Source: Chaunax sp. Z400
Lineage: Eukaryota; Chordata; Actinopteri; Lophiiformes; Chaunacidae
Length of the DNA stretch: 64,000 bases
Assembly (NCBI GenBank): GCA_037577475.1
Contig: CM075197.1
Coordinates: 8,511,018-8,575,017, forward strand
Direction of reading: 5' to 3'
In this document: positions 1-13,845 of the stretch, in pieces
Layout of the letters: each line of letters starts with the position of its first letter
How positions within the stretch are numbered: the first letter of the stretch is position 1
Notes under the pieces: model-generated
The model's input: only the letters and a program-made list of their open reading frames with translations
What the model was told of the DNA's origin: nothing
The model's database searches: none
Translations under genes and position numbers: made by a program

Positions 1-864
1 GTTTAAGCTTGATGTTGCCCTCCCACCTCCTCTGATCTAATTGTTAATCTTATCTGTAAAAAAGAAAAAAATGCTGACAGAAAGTGAAAAACTTCATATG
101 ATTTGGAATAACATAAATGAAATATTACAACCATGTAAATATTGAAAAAAATAATGTCATACTCATCCTTTACATGAGAAGGTTTAAGCTTGATGTTGGC
201 GTCCCACCTCCCCTCCTCTCCTCTGATCTAATTGTTTATCTTATCTGTAAAAAAGAAATAAACGCTGACAGAAAGTGATAAACTTCATATAATTTGGAAA
301 AACATAAATACAATATTACAACCATGTAAATATTGAAAAAAATAATGTCATACTCATCCTTTACATGAGAAGGTTTAAGCTTGATGTTGCCCTCCCACCT
401 CCTCTGATCTAATTGTTAATCTTATCTGTAAAAAAGAAAAAAATGCTGACAGAAAGTGAAAAACTTCATATAATTTAGAAAAACATAAATGAAATATTAC
501 ACCCATGTAAATATTGAAAAAATAATGATGTCATACTCATCCTTTAAATGAGAAGATTTAAGCTTGATGTTTGCCTCCCACCTCCTCCCCTCCTCTCCTC
601 TGATCTAATTGTGTATCTTACCTGTAAAAAAGAAAAAAATGCTGACAGAAAGTGAAAAACTTCATATGATTTGGAATAACATTAATGAAATATTACACCC
701 ATGTAAATATTGAAAAAAATAATGTCATACTCATCCTTTACATGAGAAGGTTTAAGCTTGATGTTGCCCTCCCACCTCCTCTGATCAAATTGTGTATCTT
801 ATCTGTAAAAAAGAAAAAAATGCTGACAGAAAGTGAAAAACCTCAAATGATTAAGAAAAAACTG
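1..864 (+). repeat. A-unit block 1 (about 4.6 units)
   Basis: Direct A units of 181-195 bp. The last unit joins B at gattaagaaaaaactg without the usual closing variant that carries gattatcctctctgc, so this A/B junction differs from the others and probably formed by recombination. The left end is cut by the window. Confidence 0.9.
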
Positions 865-1912
865 TATTCCCTGAATTGAACTCACTACATTACAAGTGAT
901 TTACTTATAACACTGTAAATCTCAAATTAACTCAGTAGTTGCTGTAGTTTCATAACAACATTCCACCAACAACATAAGAGGATATCCTACTGCTGTCAAC
1001 AGAAATGCTGTTTCTGAACCTTTCTCACATTCAAAATAAAGTTTTCAAATGTTTCACACAAGTAAACTAAGTTAGTTAGCTGACAAGTATATAACTAGTA
1101 ACTCCTAAGCTGTGAATCAACTCTACACTAGCTATTTAACACAATATCACACAAGAACAAGTTGATTTGAACATGTTTAGGGTCTGATGCTTGTTTACTT
1201 ACTTGTTCTGCAGAGTTCAGTCTCGTGATGACGGGTGACGACAACGGACAAAATTTATCAGGACCGACTGCCGGAAAATGAAATGGTACGCCGAGACGTT
1301 TGACGCGAATAAAGGATCATGTGTACGAGAATAAGGAGTCAAATTTGATGGTCCGCATGAGAATTTAGGAAAGAAATACCAAAACCCCCTCTCTCAGGGC
1401 CATTTACAATATTGTACTAATATCCATCCAAAAATACATGTACACGTAAACCTTTTTTAAACACTAGTGTCATCTTGGTCATTGTGTACTATGTGCAAAC
1501 CTTCCCACGGAGAGGCCTGGTCACAAGCCTCTCTGGTCCAATACGAATTGGGTTGGACATGATTAGAGTTCAACTATTGTGTCCCACTGTCAAGGTGGAA
1601 GTTCAGTTCAACATTAAACATGACAGACACGGCGGTCTCCAAAAACACAATGCATATTAAACATGACAGACACGGCGGTCTCCAACAACACAATGCCTAT
1701 TAAACAGGAGAGACACGGCGGTCTGTAACACCATATTGCATATTTAGAAACATACATGGAGTTGAAGAGCTTTGAAAGACTAATTATGTTTCACTCACCA
1801 ATTGTTGTGTCTGCTCACCCTGCAGGTTTAGTGTAGTCTATGTTGCGTAGTCCGATATCCTCCATAGAACAAAATAATACTGACTATTGACGTCTGAGGA
1901 GATGCAATGATA
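865..1912 (+). repeat. Satellite B segment, copy 1
   Basis: About 1.05 kb of B. It includes a CpG-containing core (about 1230-1330), a stretch around 1450-1610 that stays open on the + strand, and three tandem copies (about 1613-1740) of a minirepeat built on catgacagacacggcggtct. It carries the short form caggaccgac, which breaks the exon-like frame on the - strand. Confidence 0.9.
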
Positions 1913-3696
1913 TTGTCCTCCCACCTCCTGTCCACCTCTCCTCTGATCTACTCATTTATAGTATCTGTAAACAACTAAACACAAACAGAAAGTAAAAAAT
2001 TTCAAATGATTTGGAAAACCATAGAAGAAATATTAAACCCTATGTGAAAATTGAAAAAATCAATGAAGTCATACTCACATAATCCTTGAGAAGGTTTAAA
2101 CTTGATGTTGCCCTCCCACCTCCTCCCCTCCTCTCCTCTGATCTAATTGTTTATCTTATCTGTAAAAAGAAATAAACACCAACAGAAAGTGAAAAACTTC
2201 ATATAATTTAGAATAACATAAATGAAATATTACAACCATGTAAATATTGAAAAAATAATGTCATACTCATCCTTTAAATGAGAAGGTTTAAGCTTGATGT
2301 TGCCCTCCCACCTCCTCTGATCTAATTGTTTATCTTACCTGTAAAAAGAAATAAACACTGACAGAAAGTGAAAAACTTCATATGATTTGGAATAACATAA
2401 ATGAAATATTACACACATGTAAATATTGAAAAAATAATGATGTCATACTCATCTTTTAAATGAGAAGGTTTAAGCTTGATGTTGCCGTCCCACCTCCTCC
2501 CCTCCTCTCCTCTGATCTAATTGTTTATCTTATCTGTAAGAAAGAAATAAACACTGACAGAAGGTGAAAAACTTCAAATAATTTGGAATAACATAAATTA
2601 AATATTACACCAATGTAAATATTGAAAAAATAATGTCATACTCATCCTTTACATGAGAAGGTTTAAGCTTGATGTTTGCCTCCCACCTCCTCTGATCTAA
2701 TTGTTTATCTTATCTGTAAAAAAGAAAAAAATGCTGACAGAAAGTGATAAATTTCATATAATTTGGAAAAACATAAATACAATATTACAACCATGTAAAT
2801 ATTGAAAAAAAATAATGTCATACTCATCCTTTACATGAGAAGGTTTAAGCTTGATGTTGCCCTCCCACCTCCTCTGATCTAATTGTTTATCTTATCTGTA
2901 AAAAAGAAAAAAATGCTGACAGAAAGTGAAAAACTTCATATGATTTGGAATAACATTAATGAAATATTACACCCATGTAAATATTGAAAAAATAATGATG
3001 TCATACTCATCCTTTAAATGAGAAGATTTAAGCTTGATGTTTGCCTCCCACCTCCTCTGATCTAATTGTGTATCTTACCTGTAAAAAAGAAAGAAATGCT
3101 GACAGAAAGTGAAAAACTTCATATAATTTAGAATAACATAAATGAAATATTACACCCATGTAAATATTGAAAAAATAATGATGTCATACTCATCTTTTAA
3201 ATGAGAAGGTTTAAGCTTGATGTTGCCGTCCCACCTCCTCCCCTCCTCTCCTCTGATCTAATTGTTTATCTTATCTGTAAGAAAGAAATAAACACTGACA
3301 GAAGGTGAAAAACTTCAAATAATTTGGAAAAACATAAATGAAATATTACAACCATGTAAATATTGAAAAAAATAATGTCATACTCATCCTTTACATGAGA
3401 AGGTTTAAGCTTGACGTTTGCCTCCCACCTCCTCTGATCTAATTGTGTATCTTACCTGTAAAAAAGAAATAAACGCTGACAGAAAGTGAAAAACTTCATA
3501 CAATTTAGAATAACATAAATGAAATATTACACCCATGTAAATATTGAAAAAATAATGATGTCATACTCATCATTTAAATGAGAAGGTTTCAACTTAATGT
3601 TGCCCTCCCACCTCCTCCCCTCCCACCTCGATTATCCTCTCTGCAAACAACAAATAAACACAAAGTGAAAAACTTCATATGATTAAGAAAAAACTG
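1913..3696 (+). repeat. A-unit block 2 (about 9-10 units)
   Basis: Starts with the opening A variant, continues with alternating short and long A units, and ends with the closing variant at about 3590-3696. Confidence 0.9.
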
Positions 3697-4711
3697 TATT
3701 CCCTGAATTGAACTCACTACATTACAAGTGATTTACTTATAACACTGTAAATCTCAAATTAACTCAGTAGTTGCTGTAGTTTCATAACAACATTCCACCA
3801 ACAACATAAGAGGATATCCTATTGCTGTCAACAGAAATGCTGTTTCTGAACCTTTCTCACATTCAAAATAAAGTTTTCAAATGTTTCACACAAGTAAACT
3901 AAGTTAGTTAGCTGACAAGTATATAACTAGTAACTCCTAAGCTGTGAATCAACTCTACACTAGCTATTTAACACAATATCACACAAGAACAAGTTGATTT
4001 GAACATGTTTAGGGTCTGATGCTTGTTTACTTACTTGTTCTGCAGAGTTCAGTCTCGTGATGACGGGTGACGACGACGGACAAAATTTATCAGGTGACCG
4101 ACTGCCGGAAAATGAAATGGTACGCCGAGACGTTTGACGCGAATAAAGGATCATGTGTACGAGAATGAGGAGTCAAATTTGATGGTCCGCATGAGAATTT
4201 AGGAAAGAAATACCAAAACCCCCTCTCTCAGGGCCATTTACAATATTGTGATAATATCCATCCAAAAATACATGTACACGTAAACCTTTTTTAAACACTA
4301 GTGTCATCTTGGTCATTGTGTACTATGTGCAAACCTTCCCACGGAGAGGCCTGGTCACAAGCCTCTCTGCTCCAATACGAATTGGGTTGGACATGATTAG
4401 AGTTCAACTATTGTGTCCCACTGTCAAGGTGGAAGTTCAGTTCAACATTAAACATGACAGACACGGCGTTCTCCAACAACACAATGCATATCAAACATTA
4501 AACAGGAGAGACACGGCGGTCTGTAACACCATATTGCATATTTAGAAACATACATGGAGTTGAAGAGCTTTGAAAGACTAATTATGTTTCACTCACCAAT
4601 TGTTGTGTCTGCTCACCCTGCAGGTTTAGTGTAGTCTATGTTGCGTAGTCCGATATTCTCCATAGAACAAAATAATACTGATTATTGACGTCTGAGGAGA
4701 TGCAATGATAT
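3697..4711 (+). repeat. Satellite B segment, copy 2
   Basis: Full B copy with two minirepeats (about 4446-4540). It has the long form caggtgaccg, so a 64-codon ATG-started frame is open on the - strand (4154 down to 3960). Position 4035 is preceded, in - strand sense, by a GTAAGT splice-donor consensus. Coding status is doubtful because other copies are frameshifted. Confidence 0.9.
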
Positions 4712-5198
4712 TGTCCTCCCACCTCCTGTCCACCTCTCCTCTGATCTACTCATTTATAGTATCTGTAAACAACTAAACACAAACAGAAAGCGAAAAATTT
4801 CATATGATTTGGAAAACCATAGAAGAAATATTAAACCCTATGTGAAAATTGAAAAAATCAATGAAATCATACTCACATAATCCTTGAGAAGGTTTAAACT
4901 TGATGTTGCCCTCCCACCTCCTCCCCTCCTCTCCTCTGATCTAATTGTTTATCTTATCTGTAAAAGAGAAATAAACGCTGACAGAAAGTGAAAAACTTCA
5001 TATAATTTGGAAAAACATAAATGAAATATTACACCCATGTAAATATTGAAAAAATAATTATGTCATACTCATCCTTTAAATGAGAAGGTTTCAACTTAAT
5101 GTTGCCCTCCCACCTCCTCCCCTCCCACCTCGATTATCCTCTCTGCAAACAACAAATAAACACAAAGTGAAAAACTTCATATAATTAAGAAAAAAATG
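4712..5198 (+). repeat. A-unit block 3 (about 2.5 units)
   Basis: Shortest A block in the array: the opening variant, one standard unit and the closing variant. This is why the 3703 to 5205 period is only about 1.5 kb. Confidence 0.9.
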
Positions 5199-6203
5199 TA
5201 TTCCCTGAAATGAACTCACTACATTACAAGTGATTTACTTATAACACTGTAAATCTCAAATTAACTCAGTAGTTGCTGTAGTTTCATAACAACATTCCAC
5301 CAACAACATAAGAGGATATCCTACTGCTGTCAACAGAAATGCTGTTTCTGAACCTTTCTCACATTCAAAATAAAGTTTTCAAATGTTTCACACAAGTAAA
5401 CTAAGTTAGTTAGCTGACAAGTATATAACTAGTAACTCCTAAGCTGTGAATCAACTCTACACTAGCTATTTAACACAATATCACACAAGAACAAGTTGAT
5501 TTGAACATGTTTAGGGTCTGATGCTTGTTTACTTACTTGTTCTGCAGAGTTCAGTCTCGTGATGACGGGTGACGACAACGGACAAAATTTATCAGGACCG
5601 ACTGCCGGAAAATGAAATGGTACGCCGAGACGTTTGACGCGAATAAAGGATCATGTGTACGAGAATAAGGAGTCAAATTTGATGGTCCGCATGAGAATTT
5701 AGGAAAGAAATACCAAAACCCCCTCTCTCAGGGCCATTTACAATATTGTACTAATATCCATCCAAAAATACATGTACACGTAAACCTTTTTTAAACACTA
5801 GTGTCATCTTGGTCATTGTGTACTATGTGCAAACCTTCCCACGGAGAGGCCTGGTCACAAGCCTCTCTGCTCCAATAAGAATTGGGTTGGACATGATTAG
5901 AGTTCAACTATTGTGTCCCACTGTCAAGGTGGAAGTTCAGTTCAACATTAAACATGACAGACACGGCGGTCTCCAACAACACAATGCATATTAAACAGGA
6001 GAGACACGGCGGTCTGTAACACCATATTGCATATTTAGAAACATACATGGAGTTGAAGAGCTTTGAAAGACTAATTATGTTTCACTCACCAATTGTTGTG
6101 TCTGCTCACCCTGCAGGTTTAGTGTAGTCTATGTTGCGTAGTCCGATATCCTCCATAGAACAAAATAATACTGACTATTGACGTCTGAGGAGATGCAATG
6201 ATA
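5199..6203 (+). repeat. Satellite B segment, copy 3
   Basis: Full B copy with two minirepeats and the short caggaccgac form. It differs from neighbouring B copies by a handful of substitutions, for example ctgaaatgaa at its start. Confidence 0.9.
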
Positions 6204-8019
6204 TTGTCCTCCCACCTCCTGTCCACCTCTCCTCTGATCTACTCATTTATAGTATCTGTAAACAACTAAACACAAACAGAAAGTGAAAAACTTCATATAA
6301 TTGGGAAAACCATAGAAGAAATATTAAACCCTATGTGAAAATTGAAAAAATCAATGAGGTCATACTCACATAATCCTTGAGAAGGTTTAAACTTGATGTT
6401 GCCCTCCCACCTCCTCCCCTCCTCTCCTCTGATCTAATTGTTTATCTTACCTGTAAAAAGAAAAAAAAATGCTGACAGGAAGTGAAAAACTTCATATGAT
6501 TTGGAATAACATAAATGAAATATTACACCCATGTAAATATTGAAAAAATAATGATGTCATACTCATCTTTTAAATGAGAAGGTTTAAGCTTGATGTTGCC
6601 GTCCCACCTCCCCTCCTCTCCTCTGATCTAATTGTTTATCTTATCTGTAAGAAAGAAATAAACACTGACAGAAGGTGAAAAACTTCATATAATTTGGAAA
6701 AACATAAATGAAATATTACAACCATGCAAAAATTGAAAAAAATAATATCATACTCATCCTTTACATGAGAAGGTTTAAGCTTGATGTTGCCCTCCCACCT
6801 CCTCTGATCTAATTGTGTATCTTACCTGTAAAAAAGAAATAAACACTGACAGAAAGTGAAAAACTTCATATAATTTAGAATAACATAAATGAAATATTAC
6901 ACCCATGTAAATATTGAAAAAATAATGATGTCATACTCATCTTTTAAATGAGAAGGTTTAAGCTTGATGTTGCTGTCCCACCTCCTCCCCTCCTCTCCTC
7001 TGATCTAATTGTTTATCTTATCTGTAAGAAAGAAATAAACACTGACAGAAGGTGAAAAACTTCATATAATTGGGAAAACCATAGAAGAAATATTAAACCC
7101 TATGTGAAAATTGAAAAAATCAATGAGGTCATACTCACATAATCCTTGAGAAGGTTTAAACTTGATGTTGCCCTCCCACCTCCTCCCCTCCTCTCCTCTG
7201 ATCTAATTGTGTATCTTACCTGTAAAAAGAAAAAAAATGCTGACAGGAAGTGAAAAACTTCATATGATTTGGAATAACATAAATGAAATATTACACCCAT
7301 GTAAATATTGAAAAAATAATGATGTCATACTCATCTTTTAAATGAGAAGGTTTAAGCTTGATGTTGCCGTCCCACCTCCTCCCCTCCTCTCCTCTGATCT
7401 AATTGTTTATCTTATCTGTAAGAAAGAAATAAACACTGACAGAAGGTGAAAAACTTCAAATAATTTGGAAAAACATAAATGAAATATTACAACCATGTAA
7501 ATATTGAAAAAATAATGTCATACTCATCCTTTACATGAGAAGGTTTAAGCTTGATGTTGCCCTCCCACCTCCTCTGATCTAATTGTTTATCTTATCTGTA
7601 AAAAAGAAAAAAATGCTGACAGAAAGTGAAAAACTTCATATAATTTGGAATAACATACATGAAATATTACACCCATGTAAATATTGAAAAAATAATGATG
7701 TCATACTCATCCTTTAAATGAGAAGGTTTAAGCTTGATGTTTGCCTCCCACCTCCTCTGATCTAATTGTTTATCTTACCTGTAAAAAAGAAATAAACGCT
7801 GACAGAAAGTGAAAAACTTCATATAATTTAGAATAACATAAATGAAATATTACACCCATGTAAATATTGAAAAAATAATGATGTCATACTCATCCTTTAA
7901 ATGAGAAGGTTTCAACTTAATGTTGCCCTCCCACCTCCTCCCCTCCCACCCCGATTATCCTCTCTGCAAACAACAAATAAACACAAAGTGAAAAACCTCA
8001 TATAATTAAGAAAAAAATG
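6204..8019 (+). repeat. A-unit block 4 (about 10 units)
   Basis: Opens with the A variant containing tactcatttatagtatctg. A second, opening-like junction inside the block near 7070-7150 (gaaaaccatagaagaaatatt) shows that a chimeric unit formed by exchange between an opening and an ordinary A unit. Confidence 0.9.
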
Positions 8020-9025
8020 TATTCCCTGAATTGAACTCACTACATTACAAGTGATTTACTTATAACACTGTAAATCTCAAATTAACTCAGTAGTTGCTGT
8101 AGTTTCATAACAACATTCCACCAACAACATAAGAGGATATCCTACTGCTGTCAACAGAAATGCTGTTTCTGAACCTTTCTCACATTCAAAATAAAGTTTT
8201 CAAATGTTTCACACAAGTAAACTAAGTTAGTTAGCTGACAAGTATATAACTAGTAACTCCTAAGCTGTGAATCAACTCTACACGAGCTATTTAACACAAT
8301 ATCACACAAGAACAAGTTGATTTGAACATGTTTAGGGTCTGATGCTTGTTTACTTACTTGTTCTGCAGAGTTCAGTCTCGTGATGACGGGTGACGACGAC
8401 GGACAAAATTTATCAGGCGACCGACTGCCGGAAAATGAAATGGTACGCCGAGACGTTTGACGCGAATAAAGGATCATGTGTACGAGAATAAGGAGTCAAA
8501 TTTGATGGTCCGCATGAGAATTTAGGAAAGAAATACCAAAACCCCCTCTCTCAGGGCCATTTACAATATTGTACTAATATCCATCCAAAAATACATGTAC
8601 ACGTAAACCTTTTTTAAACACTAGTGTCACGTTGGTCATTGTGTACTATGTGCAAACCTTCCCACGGAGAGGCCTGGTCACAAGCCTCTCTGGTCCAATA
8701 CGAATTGGGTTGGACATGATTAGAGTTCAACTATTGTGTCCCACTGTCAAGGTGGAAGTTCAGTTCAACATTAAACATGACAGACACGGCGGTCTCCAAC
8801 AACACAATGCATATTAAACAGGAGAGACACGGCGGTCTGTAACACCATATTGCATATTTAGAAACATACATGGAGTTGAAGAGCTTTGAAAGACTAATTA
8901 TGTTTCACTCACCAATTGTTGTGTCTGCTCACCCTGCAGGTTTAGTGTAGTCTATGTTGCGTAGTCCGATATCCTCCATAGAACAAAATAATACTGACTA
9001 TTGACGTCTGAGGAGATGCAATGAT
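8020..9025 (+). repeat. Satellite B segment, copy 4
   Basis: Full B copy with the long form caggcgaccg, which differs by one base from the caggtgaccg of copies 2 and 8. A point change at cacgagctat removes the stop seen in copy 2, so the - strand frame here is 75 codons instead of 64. Confidence 0.9.
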
Positions 9026-10069
9026 ATTGTCCTCCCACCTCCTGTCCACCTCTCCTCTGATCTACTCATTTATAGTATCTGTAAACAACTAAACACAAAC
9101 AGAAAGTAAAAAATTTCAAATGATTTGGAAAACCATAGAAGAAATATTAAACCCTATGTGAAAATTGAAAAAATCAATGAAGTCATACTCACATAATCCT
9201 TGAGAAGGTTTAAACTTGATGTTGCCCTCCCACCTCCTCCCCTCCTCTCCTCTGATCTAATTGTTTATCTTATCTGTAAAAAGAAATAAACACCAACAGA
9301 AAGTGATAAACTTCATATAATTTGGAAAAACATAAATAAAATATTACAACCATGTAAATATTGAAAAAATAATGTCATACTCATCCTTTAAATGAGAAGG
9401 TTTAAGCTTGATGTTGCCCTCCCACCTCCTCTGATCTAATTGTTTATCTTACCTGTAAAAAGAAATAAACACTGACAGAAAGTGAAAAACTTCATATGAT
9501 TTGGAATAACATAAATAAAATATTACAACCATGTAAATATTGAAAAAATAATGATGTCATACTCATCTTTTAAATGAGAAGGTTTAAGCTTGATGTTGCC
9601 GTCCCACCTCCTCCCCTCCTCTCCTCTGATCTAATTGTTTATCTTATCTGTAAGAAAGAAATAAACACTGACAGAAGGTGAAAAACTTCAAATAATTTGG
9701 AAAAACATAAATGAAATATTACAACCATGTAAATATTGAAAAAAATAATGTCATACTCATCCTTTACATGAGAAGGTTTAAGCTTGATGTTTGCCTCCCA
9801 CCTCCTCTGATCTAATTGTTTATCTTATCTGTAAAAAAGAAAAAAATGCTGACAGAAAGTGAAAAACTTCATATGATTTGGAATAACATGAATAAAATAT
9901 TACGCCCATGTAAATATTGAAAAAATAATGATGTCATACTCATCTTTTAAATGAGAAGGTTTAAGCTTGATGTTGCCCTCCCACCTCCTCCCTTCCCACC
10001 TCGATTATCCTCTCTGCAAACAACAAATAAACACAAAGTGAAAAACTTCATATGATTAAGAAAAAAATT
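9026..10069 (+). repeat. A-unit block 5 (about 5.6 units)
   Basis: Standard A units between an opening and a closing variant. The closing unit has a small difference (cccttcccacctcg) from other blocks. Confidence 0.9.
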
Positions 10070-11073
10070 TATTCCCTGAATTGAACTCACTACATTACAA
10101 GTGATTTACTTATAACACTGTAAATCTCAAATTAACTCAGTAGTTGCTGTAGTTTCATAACAACATTCCACCAACAACATAAGAGGATATCCTACTGCTG
10201 TCAACAGAAATTCTGTTTCTGAACCTTTCTCACATTCAAAATAAAGTTTTCAAATGTTTCAAACAAGTAAACTAAGTTAGTTAGCTGACAAGTATATAAC
10301 TAGTAACTCCTAAGCTGTGAATCAACTCTACACTAGCTATTTAACACAATATCACACAAGAACAAGTTGATTTGAACATGTTTAGGGTCTGATGCTTGTT
10401 TACTTACTTGTTCTGCAGAGTTCAGTCTCGTGATGACGGGTGACGACAACGGACAAAATTTATCAGGACCGACTGCCGGAAAATGAAATGGTACGCCGAG
10501 ACGTTTGACGCGAATAAAGGATCATGTGTACGAGAATAAGGAGTCAAATTTGATGGTCCGCATGAGAATTTAGGAAAGAAATACCAAAACCCCCTCTCTC
10601 AGGGCCATTTACAATATTGTACTAATATCCATCCAAAAATACATGTACACGTAAACCTTTTTTAAACACTAGTGTTATCTTGGTCATTGTGTACTATGTG
10701 CAAACCTTCCCACGGAGAGGCCTGGTCACAAGCCTCTCTGCTCCAATACGAATTGGGTTGGACATGATTAGAGTTCAACTATTGTGTCCCACTGTCAAGG
10801 TGGAAGTTCAGTTCAACATTAAACATGACAGACACGGCGTTCTCCAACAACACAATGCATATTAAACAGGAGAGACACGGCGGTCTGTAACACCATATTG
10901 CATATTTAGAAACATACACGGAGTTGAAGAGCTTTTAAAGACTAATTATGTTTCACTCACCAATTGTTGTGTCTGCTCACCCTGCAGGTTAAGTGTAGTC
11001 TATGTTGCGTAGTCCGATATCCTCCATAGAACAAAATAATACTGACTATTGACGTCTGAGGAGATGCAATGAT
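10070..11073 (+). repeat. Satellite B segment, copy 5
   Basis: Full B copy, short form caggaccgac, with two minirepeats. Private changes include aaacaagtaaac in place of the usual cacacaagtaaac. Confidence 0.9.
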
Positions 11074-12133
11074 ATTGTCCTCCCACCTCCTGTCCACCTC
11101 TCCTCTGATCTACTCATTTATAGTATCTGTAAACAACTAAACACAAACAGAAAGTAAAAAATTTCAAATGATTTGGAAAACCATAGAAGAAATATTAAAC
11201 CCTATGTGAAAATTGAAAAAATCAATGAAGTCATACTCACATAATCCTTGAGAAGGTTTAAACTTGATGTTGCCCTCCCACCTCCTCCCCTCCTCTCCTC
11301 TGATCTAATTGTTTATCTTACCTGTAAAAAGAAAAAAATGCTGACAGAAAGTGAAAAACTTCATATGATTTGGAATAACATAAATGAAATATTACACCCA
11401 TGTAAATATTGAAAAAATAATGATGTCATACTCATCTTTTAAATGCGAAGGTTTAAGCTTGATGTTGCCCTCCCACCTCCTCCCCTCCTCTCCTCTGATC
11501 TAATTGTTTATCTTATCTGTAAAAAGAAATAAACACTGACAGAAAGTGATAAACTTCATATAATTTGGAAAAACATAAATAAAATATTACAACCATGTAA
11601 ATATTGAAAAAAATAATGTCATACTCATCCTTTAAATGAGAAGGTTTAAGCTTGATGTTGCCCTCCCACCTCCTCTGATCTAATTGTTTATCTTATCTGT
11701 AAAAAAGAAAAAAATGCTGACAGAAAGTGAAAAACTTCATATGATTTGGAGTAACATAAATGAAATATTACACCCATGTAAATATTGAAAAAATAATGAT
11801 GTCATACTCATCTTTTAAATGAGAAGGTTTAAGCTTGATGTTGCCCTCCCACCTCCTCCCCTCCTCTCCTCTGATCTAATTGTGTATCTTACCTGTAAAA
11901 AAGAAATAAACGCTGACAGAAAGTGAAAAACTTCATATGATTTGGAATAACATGAATAAAATATTACACCCATGTAAATATTGAAAAAATAATGATGTCA
12001 TACTCATCCTTTAAATGAGAAGGTTTCAACTTAATGTTGCCCTCCCACCTCCTCCCCTCCCACCTCGATTATCCTCTCTGCAAACAACAAATAAACACAA
12101 AGTGAAAAACTTCATATGATTAAGAAAAAAATG
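11074..12133 (+). repeat. A-unit block 6 (about 5.7 units)
   Basis: A units with the usual opening and closing variants. Nothing else was seen in this stretch. Confidence 0.9.
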
Positions 12134-13185
12134 TATTCCCTGAATTGAACTCACTACATTACAAGTGATTTACTTATAACACTGTAAATCTCAAATTAAC
12201 TCAGTAGTTGCTGTAGTTTCATAACAACATTCCACCAACAACATAAGAGGATATCCTACTGCTGTCAACAGAAATGCTGTTTCTGAACCTTTCTCACATT
12301 CAAAATAAAGTTTTCAAATGTTTCACACAAGTAAACTAAGTTAGTTAGCTGACAAGTATATAACTAGTAACTCCTAAGCTGTGAATCAACTCTACACTAG
12401 CTATTTAACACAATATCACACAAGAACAAGTTGATTTGAACATGTTTAGGGTCTGATGCTTGTTTACTTACTTGTTCTGCAGAGTTCAGTCTCGTGATGA
12501 CGGGTGACGACAACGGACAAAATTTATCAGGACCGACTGCCGGAAAATGAAATGGTACGCCGAGACGTTTGACGCGAATAAAGGATCATGTGTACGAGAA
12601 TAAGGAGTCAAATTTGATGGTCCGCATGAGAATTTAGGAAAGAATACCGAAACCCCCTCTCTCAGGGCCATTTACAATATTGTACTAATATCCATCCAAA
12701 AATACATGTACACGTAAACCTTTTTTAAACACTAGTGTTATCTTGGTCATTGTGTACTATGTGCAAACCTTCCCACGGAGAGGCCTGGTCACAAGCCTCT
12801 CTGCTCCAATACGAATTGGGTTGGACATGATTAGAGTTCAACTATTGTGTCCCACTGTCAAGGTGGAAGTTCAGTTCAACATTAAACATGACAGACACGG
12901 CGTTCTCCAACAACACAATGCATATCAAACATTAAACATGACAGACACGGCGGTCTCCAACAACACAATGCATATTAAACAGGAGAGACACGGCGGTCTG
13001 TAACACCATATTGCATATTTAGAAACATACATGGAGTTGAAGAGCTTTGAAAGACTAATTATGTTTCACTCACCAATTGTTGTGTCTGCTAACCCTGCAG
13101 GTTTAGTGTAGTCTATGTTGCGTAGTCCGATATCCTCCATAGAACAAAATAATACTGATTATTGACGTCTGAGGAGATGCAATGA
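12134..13185 (+). repeat. Satellite B segment, copy 6
   Basis: Full B copy with three minirepeats (about 12883-13005), one more than copies 2-5. A one-base loss at aaagaataccg (others have aaagaaatacc) changes the reading frames around 12640. Confidence 0.9.
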
Positions 13186-13845
13186 TATTGTCCTCCCACC
13201 TCCTGTCCACCTCTCCTCTGATCTACTCATTTATAGTATCTGTAAACAACTAAACACAAACAGAAAGTGAAAAATTTCATATAATTGGGAAAACCATAGA
13301 AGAAATATTAAACCCTATGTGAAAATTGAAAAAATCAATGAAGTCATACTCACATAATCCTTGAGAAGGTTTAAACTTGATGTTGCCCTCCCACCTCCTC
13401 CCCTCCTCTCCTCTGATCTAATTGTTTATCTTACCTGTAAAAAGAAAAAAATGCTGACAGAAAGTGAAAAACTTCATATGATTTGGAATAACATAAATGA
13501 AATAATACACCCATGTAAATATTGAAAAAATAATGATGTCATACTCATCTTTTAAATGAGAAGGTTTAAGCTTGATGTTGCCCTCCCACCTCCTCCCCTC
13601 CTCTCCTCTGATCTAATTGTTTATCTTATCTGTAAAAAAGAAACAAACGCTGACAGAAAGTGATAAACTTCATATAATTTGGAAAAACATAAATGAAATA
13701 TTACAACCATGTAAATATTGAAAAAATAATGATGTCATACTCATCTTTTAAATGAGAAGGTTTAAGTTTGATGTTTGCCTCCCACCTCCTCTCATCTAAT
13801 TGTGTATCTTACCTGTAAAAAAGAAACAAATGCTGACAAATGCTG
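13186..13845 (+). repeat. A-unit block 7, array edge (about 3.5 units)
   Basis: A units that end in a degenerate junction, where tgctgacaaa is repeated directly before a partial B copy. The usual closing variant is absent, consistent with this being the array edge. Confidence 0.85.

Larger units (their letters stand above)
1..13845 (+). repeat. Left higher-order satellite array (A units plus B segments)
   Basis: Almost all of this stretch is tandem repeat. The short unit (A) is about 180-195 bp; successive copies of the landmark gtttaagcttgatgtt near 1, 182, 373, 556 and 751 give the period. Length variants come from an optional ~14 bp CT-rich insert in the pyrimidine block and an optional 3 bp in taatgatgtcat. 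Blocks of A are separated by a ~1.0 kb segment (B). B landmarks (start of ctgaattgaa or its variant) fall at 871, 3703, 5205, 8026, 10076 and 12140, giving higher-order periods of about 2832, 1502, 2821, 2050 and 2064 bp. The steps differ by whole A units, as expected from unequal exchange. Most A blocks open with a distinctive variant (tactcatttatagtatctg) and close with another (gattatcctctctgcaaac). Confidence 0.95.

Noticed and set aside
1..864. CRISPR-like array of regular repeats
   Set aside because: The units are ~180 bp with no short repeat/unique spacer structure, and this is eukaryotic satellite DNA.
1475..1660. Recurrent ~61-codon + strand open frame in every B segment
   Set aside because: It has no ATG start (it opens at TTG), shows no family features, and persists only because the B copies are nearly identical.
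3960..4154. 64-codon - strand frame in B as a protein gene
   Set aside because: A 2 bp indel breaks it in five of eight copies, so protein-coding constraint is unlikely. It is kept only as an exon-like feature of interest.
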